Assembly: GCF_002724055.1 (NCBI RefSeq)
Contig: NZ_BDQY01000001.1
Location: 186,001 to 250,000, forward strand
Length of the DNA stretch: 64,000 bases
Direction: 5' to 3'
From: Tepidibacter mesophilus
Lineage (GTDB): Bacteria > Bacillota > Clostridia > Peptostreptococcales > Peptostreptococcaceae
Under the pieces are notes generated by a model. The model saw only the letters and a program-made list of their open reading frames with translations. It searched no databases and had not been told where the DNA came from. Positions 18,167 to 29,398 of the stretch are shown here, one piece after another (within the stretch, counting starts at the first letter, position 1; each line of letters begins with the position of its first letter). The position numbers were made by a program, and so were the translations under genes.

Positions 18167-20065
18167 TTGAATTTCAAAAAATTAAATTCTATTGAAGATC
18201 TAATGCAATTAAAAGAAAATGAGCTCAAATCTATAAATATAAGATTTAAAGACAAAAGTATAGAAAAAGAAATAAATAAACACCATATACTGGTATGCGC
18301 AGGAACTGGCTGTACATCATCTAAAAGTAATCTAGTAAGACAAAAACTGGAAGAAGAAATAATAAAAAGAAATTTACAAGAAGATGTTAAGGTGTTTAAA
18401 ACAGGTTGCTTTGGATTTTGCAAATTAGGTCCAATAATAGTAGTTCATCCAGATAGAACTTTTTATGTTGAAGTATCTCCTGATGATGTGGACGATATTT
18501 TAAATGATCACATTCAAAACAAAAAATTAGTAGATAGACTTTTATATCATTCACCTAAAAATGATGAAATTCAAAAGACTATTGACGAAATAGACTTTTT
18601 CAATCATCAAGTGAGAATAGCCCTTAGAAATTGTGGTCTTATTGATCCAGAGAATATAAATGAATATATAGCTATGGATGGGTATATGGCTTTATCAAAT
18701 ATTTTAAAAAATAATACACCTCCTCAGGATATAATTGAGGAAATAAAAAAATCAAATCTTAGAGGTCGTGGCGGAGGTGGATTTCCAACAGGAATCAAAT
18801 GGGAATACGCAGCATCTTACAAAGATGATTCAAAATACGTAGTATGCAATGCAGACGAGGGCGATCCTGGTGCTTTTATGGATAGATCTATACTCGAGGG
18901 AGATCCTCACAGTATCATAGAAGCAATGAGTATAGCAGGATATTGTATAGGAGCTAATAAAGGATATGTATATGTAAGAGCTGAATATCCAATAGCAGTT
19001 GAGAGACTAAAAATAGCTATCGCTCAAGCGAAAAAAGCGGGACTTTTAGGACAAAATATATTAGGGTCCTCATTTAGTTTTGATTTAGATATAAGACTAG
19101 GAGCTGGAGCATTTGTTTGTGGTGAAGAAACAGCTCTTATTCAATCAGTCATGGGCCTTAGAGGTGAGCCTAATCCTAGACCTCCATTTCCTGCTCAATC
19201 TGGTCTTTGGAGTAAACCAACTTTAAATAACAATGTAGAAACATATTCAAATATTCCTATAATCCTTAACAAAGGAGCCTCTTGGTATACAAGTATTGGA
19301 ACAGAAGATAGCTCAGGCACAAAGGTATTTGCCTTAGCTGGGCAAATAAACAATACAGGTCTTATAGAAGTACCTATGGGGACATCTCTTGATACGATAA
19401 TTTTTGATATTGGTGGCGGAATTAATCATAATAAAAAGTTTAAATCTGTTCAAACTGGCGGACCCTCAGGTGGATGTATTCCTAGTGAATTATTAGACAC
19501 AAAAATAGATTTTAAATCTTTAACAGATATAGGTTCCATGATGGGATCTGGTGGTCTAATCGTAATGGATGAGTCTGATTGCATGGTTGATATTGCTAGA
19601 TTTTACCTTGAGTTTGCACAAGAAGAATCATGCGGAAAATGTATTCCATGTAGAATAGGTACAAAACGACTTTTAGAGATATTAAATAAAATAAGTGATG
19701 GAAAAGGAGAAATGAAAGATTTAGATATATTAAAAGAACTTTCATACGATATAAAAAATGCCTCTTTATGTGGACTAGGTCAAACAGCGCCTAACCCTAT
19801 TTTAAGTACATTAAAATATTTTGAAAATGAATTTATATCTCATATAAAAGATAAAACTTGCCCTGCTGGAGTTTGTAATAATTTATTGAAGGTCGTTATT
19901 TCAGATGAAAAATGCATTGCCTGCGGAATTTGCGCTAAAATTTGCCCAGTAAATGCTATTTCAGGTCAAATAAAAAAGCCTCCTTTCATTATAGACCAAA
20001 ATACTTGTATTACATGTGGCGCATGTATTCCAAAATGTCCAGTAGATGCAATATATAAAAAATAA
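18167..20065 (+). CDS. hydB: NuoF-like flavoprotein subunit of NAD-linked [FeFe] hydrogenase
   Basis: A 632-residue subunit. It begins with a [2Fe-2S] thioredoxin-like domain (about 30-120, Cys in VCAGTGC and TGCFGFCKLG). The NADH- and FMN-binding core has RGRGGGGFPTG and ADEGDPGAFMDRS. An SLBB part precedes the [4Fe-4S] site SCGKCIPCRIG (with SLCGLGQ), and two C-terminal ferredoxin clusters follow (CIACGICAKICP, CITCGACIPKCP). This is the layout of the bifurcating HydB. The start is TTG at 18167 after AGGAGGTG; the GTG at 18158 is inside the ribosome site. It sits between hydC and hydA. Confidence 0.94.
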   Translation: MNFKKLNSIEDLMQLKENELKSINIRFKDKSIEKEINKHHILVCAGTGCTSSKSNLVRQKLEEEIIKRNLQEDVKVFKTGCFGFCKLGPIIVVHPDRTFYVEVSPDDVDDILNDHIQNKKLVDRLLYHSPKNDEIQKTIDEIDFFNHQVRIALRNCGLIDPENINEYIAMDGYMALSNILKNNTPPQDIIEEIKKSNLRGRGGGGFPTGIKWEYAASYKDDSKYVVCNADEGDPGAFMDRSILEGDPHSIIEAMSIAGYCIGANKGYVYVRAEYPIAVERLKIAIAQAKKAGLLGQNILGSSFSFDLDIRLGAGAFVCGEETALIQSVMGLRGEPNPRPPFPAQSGLWSKPTLNNNVETYSNIPIILNKGASWYTSIGTEDSSGTKVFALAGQINNTGLIEVPMGTSLDTIIFDIGGGINHNKKFKSVQTGGPSGGCIPSELLDTKIDFKSLTDIGSMMGSGGLIVMDESDCMVDIARFYLEFAQEESCGKCIPCRIGTKRLLEILNKISDGKGEMKDLDILKELSYDIKNASLCGLGQTAPNPILSTLKYFENEFISHIKDKTCPAGVCNNLLKVVISDEKCIACGICAKICPVNAISGQIKKPPFIIDQNTCITCGACIPKCPVDAIYKK

Positions 20066-20080
20066 AGGCAGGTGATATTT

Positions 20081-21886
20081 ATGAAAAATACTAAAGAAAA
20101 TAACGAAGATAAAAAGGTAAATATAACCATAGATAACATAACTTATGAGGTTCCTGACGGAATTTCTGTTCTTGAGGCCGCTAGAATACTTAATATTGAG
20201 ATTCCAAGTTTATGCTATTTGAAAGATATTAATGAAATAGGCGCTTGCAGGGTATGTGTTGTTGAAATAGAAGGTATTAACAACCTACAAGCATCTTGTG
20301 TTTATCCCGTACGAGAAGGATTAAGAATCAAAACTAATACAGAAAAAGTCAGAAAAGCTAGGAAATCTGCTGTAACATTATTACTGTCAAATCATCATAG
20401 AGAATGCTTGACCTGTGTTAGGAATTTAAACTGCGAGCTTCAAAATATAGCAGATAATCTTAACATTAGAAATATACCTTACACAGGAGAAATGCAGGAT
20501 TATGGATTTAACGACAACAATCCAGCTATACAAAGAGATTATAATAAGTGCATCCACTGTAGAAGATGCATGGCAGCTTGTAATACTATACAAGATTGCG
20601 ATGTATACTCTCCTTTAAATAGAGGTCTTGATACTGTAATAGCTCCTGCCTTTAAAAAGGATTTAGCAGATGTAACTTGTATAATGTGCGGTCAATGTGT
20701 TCTTGCTTGTCCTACAGGCTCTTTAAGTGAAAAAGAGGAAATACCCAATGTTTGGAATGCTATATCAGATCCGGATAAGATAGTTATAGCTCAGACTGCA
20801 CCCTCTATACAGGTAACCATTGGAGAATCCTTCAATATGCCAATTGGTACTCTTGTAACTAAAAAGCTTGTTACATCACTTAAAAGACTTGGGTTTGACA
20901 AGGTATTTGCAACAGACGTTACTGCTGATTTAACAATAATGGAAGAAGGTAGTGAATTAGTTGATAGAATCTTAAACGAGCCAGAAAAGCTTCCTCTTTT
21001 ATCATCGTGTTGTCCTGGTTGGGTCAAATTTGCAGAAAACTTTTATCCAGAACTTTTAGATAAACTATCTTCTACTAAGTCTCCTCATGAAATGTGTGGT
21101 GCCTTAACTAAAACTTGGTATGCTAAAAAATACAATATAGATCCAAGTAAGATAGTTACAGTAGCTATAATGCCTTGTACTGCTAAAAAATTCGAAGCTG
21201 CACGTCCAGAGATGACTTCAGATGGATTTAGAAATGTAGATTATGTTCTTACAACTAGAGAATTAGTTAAGATGATTAGAGAGGTAGGTATTGATTTTTC
21301 AAATTTACCAGATAGCGAATATGATGAACCTTTTGATCAATTCAGTGGAGCTGGTATGATATTTGGAGCTACAGGTGGCGTATTAGAAGCTGCTGTTAGA
21401 AGCGCTCATAAACTAATTACAGGAGATGAGATGTCTGTTCCTGATTATGAAGACGCCAGAGGTCAAAGCGGTCTAAAATACGGAGTTGTAAAACTAGGTG
21501 ATAAAACCATTACAATAGCTATCGCTCATGGTACAAAAAATGCTAGAATTGCTATAGAAGATTTCAAATCTGGCAAGAAAAAATTTGATTATATGGAAGT
21601 TATGGCATGCCCTGGAGGATGCGTAGGCGGAGGAGGCCAACCAATTCTTGCAAATAGGGATTATAAGTATATATCTTTAAGCTACAGACACAATAGAGCT
21701 GATACCTTATATAATGTTGATACCACAAAAAATATAAGACGATCTCACGATAACCCAAGAATACATCAAATTTACAAAGAGTTTTTAGGAAAACCACTAT
21801 CTCATATATCTCATAAATACCTTCATACAACTTTTACTCCTCGTGGTAAGTATCCTTATCTAAATAAAGATGATTCTGAAAAATAA
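20081..21886 (+). CDS. hydA: [FeFe] hydrogenase catalytic subunit
   Basis: A 601-residue monomeric-type HydA. The N-terminal [2Fe-2S] domain uses SLCYLKDINEIGACRVC. A His-Cys3 [4Fe-4S] site HRECLTCVRNLNC follows, then two ferredoxin clusters (CIHCRRCMAAC, CIMCGQCVLACP). All three H-cluster motifs are intact: SSCCPGW (L1, with Ser where Thr is usual), MPCTAKKFEA (L2) and MACPGGCVGGGGQP (L3). The C-terminal tail KYLHTTFTPR is the small-subunit-like end. With HydB and HydC it should form an NAD(P)H-linked, probably ferredoxin-bifurcating hydrogenase. No maturase genes (hydE, hydF, hydG) are in the window. A strong terminator follows. Confidence 0.95.
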   Translation: MKNTKENNEDKKVNITIDNITYEVPDGISVLEAARILNIEIPSLCYLKDINEIGACRVCVVEIEGINNLQASCVYPVREGLRIKTNTEKVRKARKSAVTLLLSNHHRECLTCVRNLNCELQNIADNLNIRNIPYTGEMQDYGFNDNNPAIQRDYNKCIHCRRCMAACNTIQDCDVYSPLNRGLDTVIAPAFKKDLADVTCIMCGQCVLACPTGSLSEKEEIPNVWNAISDPDKIVIAQTAPSIQVTIGESFNMPIGTLVTKKLVTSLKRLGFDKVFATDVTADLTIMEEGSELVDRILNEPEKLPLLSSCCPGWVKFAENFYPELLDKLSSTKSPHEMCGALTKTWYAKKYNIDPSKIVTVAIMPCTAKKFEAARPEMTSDGFRNVDYVLTTRELVKMIREVGIDFSNLPDSEYDEPFDQFSGAGMIFGATGGVLEAAVRSAHKLITGDEMSVPDYEDARGQSGLKYGVVKLGDKTITIAIAHGTKNARIAIEDFKSGKKKFDYMEVMACPGGCVGGGGQPILANRDYKYISLSYRHNRADTLYNVDTTKNIRRSHDNPRIHQIYKEFLGKPLSHISHKYLHTTFTPRGKYPYLNKDDSEK

Positions 21887-21920
21887 GCTATTGGCACATA
21901 CCAATAGTTTATTTTTTTTA
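21882..21920 (+). terminator. intrinsic terminator of the hydrogenase operon
   Basis: A 13-bp stem with one G-T pair (AATAAGCTATTGG / CCAATAGTTTATT), followed by a T-run. It begins at the hydA stop codon. Confidence 0.9.
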
Positions 21921-22011
21921 ACTTAATTATACAATTAATTAATTTTTTTCGTTTAAAGTAAAAAAAATACTTTTTTTAAACATTTTTCAATTAATTTAAA
22001 CAATATATGTA

Positions 22012-22055
22012 TTTTTATGATATAAATATATATAAATACATTTATATCATAAAAA
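22012..22055 (+). promoter_or_regulatory. perfect 16-bp inverted repeat upstream of the EAL-HDOD gene
   Basis: Arms TTTTTATGATATAAAT (22012-22027) and ATTTATATCATAAAAA (22040-22055) are exact reverse complements with a 12-base spacer. The second arm ends a few bases before the AAGGAGG ribosome site. It may be an operator or an mRNA hairpin controlling the gene. Confidence 0.65.
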
Positions 22056-22069
22056 TAAGGAGGATGTTT

Positions 22070-23302
22070 ATGGAGGTTTTTGTTGCTAGACAACCAATTT
22101 TTAATAGAAATAGAGAAGTTATAGCATATGAACTTTTATATAGAGACGGAAACAAAAATTTTTTTGATGCTAGTATAAATTCTAGTAAAGCTACATCTAT
22201 ACTCCTTGTAAATAGTTATTTTTCAATAGGACTTGAAAATTTAACTAAAACTAATAAAGCATTTATAAATTTTGACAAAAATTTAATACATAACGATATT
22301 CCATTAATTTTTAATAAAGATACAATAGTTATAGAGCTTTTAGAAGATATCATTCCAGATGAAAATTTTATAAATAAAATTAAAAATCTAAAATCACATG
22401 GATATATAATAGCTTTAGACGATTATAAAGCTGATTATCCTTACGAAAATTTAGTAGAACTTTCAGATATTCTAAAAGTAGATGTTCTTAACAATACAAT
22501 ATATGATTTAGAAAAAATCGTTAAAAAATATGATAATAATAAAAGAAAATTTCTTGCAGAAAAAGTTGAAACAAATGAAATGTTTGACTTTGTTAAAAGT
22601 ATTGGGTATGACTATTTTCAGGGATACTTTTTTAACAAACCAACAATAATCAAAGGCAGAGGAATTTGCGGAAATAGAATTCATTATTTTCTAATTTCAG
22701 AAGAATTAAATAAGAAAGAACCTTCATATGACAAAATTACAAAAATAATAGAATCTGACACTAGTATAGCTTATACATTTTTAAGACTTGTAAATTCAAA
22801 GTTCACATTGATAAGTGAAATTCATTCTATAAAACATGCTCTGGCAATGTTAGGACTAAAAGAAATAGAGAAATGGGTATACATAGTAATGATGCAGAAT
22901 TTCCAAAAAAATTCTTGTAATGAAACTTTTAAAACATCTCTTTTCAGATCTAAACTCGGTGAGTTTTTAGCAGAAAATTCTATTCATAATAACAGAAAAA
23001 ACGAAGTAATGCTAATGGGTCTTATGTCTGTTATCGATACTTTATTGGAAGAGCCTATGGAAAAAATATTAAAAAAACTCCCCTTATCTGAAGATATAAA
23101 AAAAGCATTACTACAAAAAGATAGCCCTCTTACTGATATATATAATTTCATACTAAAATATGAAGAAGGCCGTTGGGAAGAAATTTCTATATATGCTCAA
23201 AAACTAAATATAGATATACATAAACTTCCTGATTTCTATTTTGAATCTATAAAATGGACGGATGAGTTAAATGCATTAATAACAGAAAACAAATCAGTTT
23301 AA
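22070..23302 (+). CDS. EAL-HDOD (YuxH-type) signalling protein
   Basis: A 410-residue protein with an N-terminal EAL-like domain (about 1-195) and a C-terminal HDOD domain (about 200-400). The start MEVFVARQPIFNRNREV is typical of the YuxH/CdgJ group. Several EAL residues are kept (Glu in YELLYR, IELLED, LKVD, AEKVET, FQGYFFNKP), but the loop normally DFGTG reads DDYKADYP, so phosphodiesterase activity is doubtful and a c-di-GMP or protein-binding role is more likely. The ATG at 22070 follows AAGGAGG; the upstream frame to 22007 has no ribosome site. It is a single-gene unit with an inverted repeat before it and a terminator after. Confidence 0.88.
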   Translation: MEVFVARQPIFNRNREVIAYELLYRDGNKNFFDASINSSKATSILLVNSYFSIGLENLTKTNKAFINFDKNLIHNDIPLIFNKDTIVIELLEDIIPDENFINKIKNLKSHGYIIALDDYKADYPYENLVELSDILKVDVLNNTIYDLEKIVKKYDNNKRKFLAEKVETNEMFDFVKSIGYDYFQGYFFNKPTIIKGRGICGNRIHYFLISEELNKKEPSYDKITKIIESDTSIAYTFLRLVNSKFTLISEIHSIKHALAMLGLKEIEKWVYIVMMQNFQKNSCNETFKTSLFRSKLGEFLAENSIHNNRKNEVMLMGLMSVIDTLLEEPMEKILKKLPLSEDIKKALLQKDSPLTDIYNFILKYEEGRWEEISIYAQKLNIDIHKLPDFYFESIKWTDELNALITENKSV

Positions 23303-23311
23303 TATTATACT

Positions 23312-23354
23312 AAAAAAAGTCTGTTGACAAAGTTGATGTCAACAGACTTTTTTT
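23312..23354 (+). terminator. intrinsic terminator after the EAL-HDOD gene
   Basis: A 17-bp perfect stem (AAAAAAAGTCTGTTGAC / GTCAACAGACTTTTTTT) with a 9-base loop and T-run. A repeat copy abuts it. Confidence 0.93.
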
Positions 23355-23356
23355 AC

Positions 23357-23490
23357 TCTATATAAAATTATATAATTTGCAAGTTATAGATAACATTGTA
23401 AAAGTACTACAGCATCAACTATTTTGAGCAACGGAGCCCGTAGGACTCGTTGGCGACATGAGCTATGCGGCAGCATAAAGCGAATTTTTA
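23357..23490 (-). repeat. intergenic repeat, full copy (copy 4)
   Basis: Read on the minus strand: AAAAATTCGC, hairpin TATGC-TGCC-GCATA, then CAACGAGTCC-TAC-GGGCTCCGTTG, AAAATAGTTGATG and the AT-rich tail. The 5' end is fused to the dnaJ TAA stop (23488-23490), and the tail ends 3 bases from the 23312-23354 terminator. Confidence 0.85.
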
Positions 23491-24624
23491 TTTAAATAAA
23501 TCTTTCATTTTATCAAAGAAGTTTTTACGCTGTTCGTGAACCTCTTCTCCACTTTCCTTTGCAAATTGTTTTAATAGATCTTTTTGCTTTTCTGAAAGTC
23601 GCTTAGGAACCTCTACTACAACTTTCACATACTGGTCTCCCCTTGTTTTTGATCTAAGTCTTGGTATACCTTTTTCTCTTAACCTAAATACCGTTCCGGT
23701 TTGAGTTCCCTCAGGTATTTTATACTTAACCTTACCATCAAGAGTAGGAACTTCAACCTCGTCACCAAGAGCAGCTTGTGCAAATGTTATAGGCATTTCA
23801 CAATATACATCATTTCCATCTCTTTCAAATAGTTTATGAGGTAATACATCTATTACAACATATAAATCTCCTCTTGGACCTCCTCTTAATCCTAATTCCC
23901 CTTCACCAGAAAGTCTTATTGCAGAACCTTCATCTATTCCTGCTGGTATTTTAATATTAACCTGCTTTTTCTTGCTAATCTCACCTTTACCACCACATTT
24001 AGTACAAGGTGTTTCAATTATACTTCCGCTACCTGAACAAGCATGGCAAGCTCTAACATTCATCATAGTTCCAAATGGAGTTCTTTGAGCTTGCTTTACC
24101 TCACCTGAACCTCCACAAGTAGGGCAAGTTTTTTTAGATGTTCCTGGTTTTGCTCCTGTTCCAGAACATTCTTCACAATTTTCACTTCTATTTATATTTA
24201 TTTCTTTTTCAGTTCCAAATGCAGCTTCCTCAAAAGAAATACTCATTCTATATCTAATATCAGACCCTCTTTCTGGTCCATTTCTTCTTCTTGATCTTCC
24301 ACCGCCAAATATGTCTCCAAACATATCTCCGAAGATATCCTCAAATCCACCGAATCCAGATCCATTAAAATCGAATCCGCCATGGCCTCCAAATCCTCCA
24401 TTTGCTCCAGCATGACCAAACTGATCGTAGTTTTGTCTTTTTTGAGAATCCGAAAGAACTTCATAAGCCTCATTTGCTTCTTTAAACTTTTCCTCGGCTT
24501 CTTTATTATCTGGATTTCTATCTGGATGATATTTCATAGCAAGCTTTCTGTATGCTTTTTTCAACTCCTGGTCTGAAGCGCCCTTTTCAACACCTAGCAC
24601 TTCATAATAATCCCTTTTACTCAA
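23488..24624 (-). CDS. dnaJ: chaperone protein DnaJ
   Basis: A 378-residue type I Hsp40. The J domain (1-70) has the HPD motif ([10 protein letters not shown]). A Gly/Phe-rich linker (about 75-115) and a zinc domain with four CxxCxGxG-type repeats (about 145-215: [32 protein letters not shown]) follow, then two substrate-binding domains. It stimulates DnaK ATP hydrolysis and hands over unfolded clients. The start codon is TTG after GGGCGGTG. It is last in hrcA-grpE-dnaK-dnaJ; a hairpin separates it from dnaK. Confidence 0.97.
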   Translation of the reverse strand: MSKRDYYEVLGVEKGASDQELKKAYRKLAMKYHPDRNPDNKEAEEKFKEANEAYEVLSDSQKRQNYDQFGHAGANGGFGGHGGFDFNGSGFGGFEDIFGDMFGDIFGGGRSRRRNGPERGSDIRYRMSISFEEAAFGTEKEININRSENCEECSGTGAKPGTSKKTCPTCGGSGEVKQAQRTPFGTMMNVRACHACSGSGSIIETPCTKCGGKGEISKKKQVNIKIPAGIDEGSAIRLSGEGELGLRGGPRGDLYVVIDVLPHKLFERDGNDVYCEMPITFAQAALGDEVEVPTLDGKVKYKIPEGTQTGTVFRLREKGIPRLRSKTRGDQYVKVVVEVPKRLSEKQKDLLKQFAKESGEEVHEQRKNFFDKMKDLFK

Positions 24625-24649
24625 CTTATATCACCGCCCATATCATAAT

Positions 24650-24682
24650 AATAGCTTGTGACTTTATTTGCCACAAGCTATT
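24650..24682 (-). other. hairpin between dnaK and dnaJ
   Basis: An 11-bp perfect stem, AATAGCTTGTG / CACAAGCTATT, with an 11-base loop just past the dnaK stop. No long T-run follows. It probably acts as a partial terminator or an mRNA processing/stability element that lowers dnaJ output relative to dnaK. Confidence 0.6.
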
Positions 24683-24686
24683 TATA

Positions 24687-27094
<2,408 letters not shown>

Positions 27095-27118
27095 AACGTT
27101 CACCCCTTAATACCTATA

Positions 27119-28153
27119 TTACAATTTCTTTTTAACAGAATTTTTTAATACATCTCCTACACAGTTAACTATAGAACACATTTTTGAATAGTCCATTCTA
27201 GTGGGTCCAATAATGCCTATCTTACCTATGACTATTCCATCTATATCACAAGTAGCTGTTATAACACTACAATCTTTTATTATATCATAGTAGTTATCAC
27301 TACCTATAACTATATTAAGATGTTCTTTAGTTATACCTTTTGTATTTAATATATTTGCAACTGTTTGCTTTTCTTCTAATACATTTAAAAAAGCCTTAGC
27401 CTTTACTATATCATTGAATTCAGGAAAATTGAATATATTAGTAACTCCATTTAACAAAATCTCTAATTCATCTGTTTGAGATAAATTATAATATATTCCA
27501 TCTAATATATTATCCAAAATATTACTGTAATTTAGCATTTTGGAATTTACATACCTAATAAATTCCTCATCTAAATCACTCATTGTCTTTCCACTAAAAT
27601 GTTCACTTAACATTTTGGAGACTATATTTACTTTTTCTTGATTCATTTGCATATTGTGTTTTATCAAGGTATTTTTAACAACACCTTTATCAGTTATTAT
27701 AATGAGTAAAATGCTATTTTCAGTAACATGTATTATTTGTAAATGCTTTATTTTACTAGCACTAGCCTTTGGTGTTAATGCAACAGACGTACAGTTAGTA
27801 AATTTAGAAAGAAGCTTAAGAGTATCTTCTAATAAATATCTAACTTCACCCATATTTTTGATTATAGACTGCTTTATAACATGTCTTTCTGGATCTGTTA
27901 GATTATCTTCTTTCATCAAGCTATTTACATACAATTTATATCCCTTTTCAGATGGTACTCTACCTGAAGAGGTATGAGGCTGAATTAAGTAACCCATCTC
28001 TTCTAAATCAGACATCTCATTCCGTATTGTAGCTGCACTCACTCCTAATTCATATTTTTTCGATATGGTTCTAGATCCTACAGCTTCAGCATTCTCAATA
28101 TAATCTTTTATTATCGCCTCAAGTATCTTTCTTTTTCTTTCAGTTAAACTCAT
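27119..28153 (-). CDS. hrcA: heat-inducible transcription repressor HrcA
   Basis: A 344-residue repressor with an N-terminal winged HTH (MSLTERKRKILEAIIKDYIE, then SAATIRNEMSDLEEMGYL) and a GAF-like C-terminal dimerisation domain. HrcA binds CIRCE elements and is kept active by GroEL. The ATG at 28153 follows GAGGTGATT; the longer frame to 28186 would run through the CIRCE operator. It is the first gene of the heat-shock operon and is autoregulated by the CIRCE 20 bases upstream. Confidence 0.96.
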   Translation of the reverse strand: MSLTERKRKILEAIIKDYIENAEAVGSRTISKKYELGVSAATIRNEMSDLEEMGYLIQPHTSSGRVPSEKGYKLYVNSLMKEDNLTDPERHVIKQSIIKNMGEVRYLLEDTLKLLSKFTNCTSVALTPKASASKIKHLQIIHVTENSILLIIITDKGVVKNTLIKHNMQMNQEKVNIVSKMLSEHFSGKTMSDLDEEFIRYVNSKMLNYSNILDNILDGIYYNLSQTDELEILLNGVTNIFNFPEFNDIVKAKAFLNVLEEKQTVANILNTKGITKEHLNIVIGSDNYYDIIKDCSVITATCDIDGIVIGKIGIIGPTRMDYSKMCSIVNCVGDVLKNSVKKKL

Positions 28154-28172
28154 AAGAATCACCTCTTCGCTG

Positions 28173-28199
28173 TTAGCACTCACCACATCCGAGTGCTAA
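28173..28199 (-). promoter_or_regulatory. CIRCE operator
   Basis: TTAGCACTC, nine bases, GAGTGCTAA: a perfect match to the HrcA-binding inverted repeat. It lies between the promoter and the hrcA start, within the transcribed leader. Confidence 0.98.
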
Positions 28200-28214
28200 A
28201 AACCTTATGCATTT

Positions 28215-28243
28215 AAAATACCACTATTATTTCATTTTGTCAA
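28215..28243 (-). promoter_or_regulatory. promoter of the hrcA-grpE-dnaK-dnaJ operon
   Basis: Minus strand: -35 TTGACA (28243-28238), 17-base spacer, -10 TATTTT (28220-28215). It begins 2 bases past the hemW stop codon, so the heat-shock operon is uncoupled from hemW. Confidence 0.85.
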
Positions 28244-28245
28244 GA

Positions 28246-29382
28246 TTACTTTTTCAAAAATTCTACAAACACTTTATTACTTATATCGATTCCCTTGTTT
28301 GTCAAGCTCAATCTAGAATCCACCAACTCTATAAGATTCGTATTTTTTAAAGATTCTACTTCGTTTTTATACATTTTCATAAAATCAACTTTAAATTCTT
28401 CATTAATCTTTTTCAAGTCTATACCTTCATTCATCCTAAGTCCCATAAATATTTTTTCCTCAATCATATCTTGTTTATCAAGCTTTTCTATATTTTCTAT
28501 AGGAAGTTCAAAATTTCTTAGTTTTTCACAATACGTTTTTATATCCTTATAATTAGAAAATCTCTCTTTATTCAAATAAGAGTGAGCTCCCGGACCAAGA
28601 CCTAAATATTGCCCACATCTCCAGTATAGTATGTTATGTTTACACTCTTTTTTATCTTTTGCATAATTTGAGATTTCATATTGATTATATCCCTTTTCTT
28701 TTAAATAATCTCTTGTATAGTAGTACATTTTCAAATCTAATTCCTCGTCTAATAGTTCTAGTTTTCCTTCGTCATATAACCTTCCAAACACAGTCTCATT
28801 TTCTATTATAAGAGAATACGCAGATATATGACTCGGATTCAGTTTTACAACATCTTTAAGAGTTTGCTTCCAATGTTCAAAGGTTTGACTTGGAAGAGAA
28901 AACATCAAATCTACATTTATATTCTCAAAACCTATTTTTCTTGCTATTTCAAAGTTTTCTTTGAATTCTTCATACGAATGTATTCTTCCAAGAGACTCTA
29001 AATGCTTTCTATCACTCGATTGAAGACCTATACTAAGCCTATTTACACCCGATAAGAATAGAGTATTTAATTTTTCTTCAGTCAAAGTACCAGGATTTGC
29101 TTCAATACTTATTTCAGCATCATCTACTATATCAAAGTTACTATGTATATTGTCTATCAATAGTTTTAGTTCTTCATTTTCTAAAATACTAGGAGTTCCT
29201 CCTCCAATAAATACAGTTGAAAAACAATCTTTATCGAATTGTTTAGAGTAAAGATTCATTTCAGTTATTATACTTCGAATATACCTCTTCTTATCTTCAT
29301 AATCTAATTTAAAAGAATTAAAATCACAGTAATTACATTTTTTTATACAAAAAGGTACATGTACGTAAAGCCCTTTTCCCAA
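28246..29382 (-). CDS. hemW: radical SAM heme chaperone HemW
   Basis: A 378-residue member of the coproporphyrinogen-oxidase-like radical SAM family. The cluster motif is CIKKCNYCDFN (Cys-x3-Cys-x2-Cys), followed by FIGGGTPS. It lacks the N-terminal Cys typical of HemN, which fits HemW, a protein that binds and delivers heme, rather than the oxidase. Start is TTG after AGGAGG. It lies between lepA and hrcA, a standard order in clostridia, but a repeat copy separates it from lepA. Confidence 0.92.
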   Translation of the reverse strand: MGKGLYVHVPFCIKKCNYCDFNSFKLDYEDKKRYIRSIITEMNLYSKQFDKDCFSTVFIGGGTPSILENEELKLLIDNIHSNFDIVDDAEISIEANPGTLTEEKLNTLFLSGVNRLSIGLQSSDRKHLESLGRIHSYEEFKENFEIARKIGFENINVDLMFSLPSQTFEHWKQTLKDVVKLNPSHISAYSLIIENETVFGRLYDEGKLELLDEELDLKMYYYTRDYLKEKGYNQYEISNYAKDKKECKHNILYWRCGQYLGLGPGAHSYLNKERFSNYKDIKTYCEKLRNFELPIENIEKLDKQDMIEEKIFMGLRMNEGIDLKKINEEFKVDFMKMYKNEVESLKNTNLIELVDSRLSLTNKGIDISNKVFVEFLKK

Positions 29383-29398
29383 TATAATTCCTCCTAAT

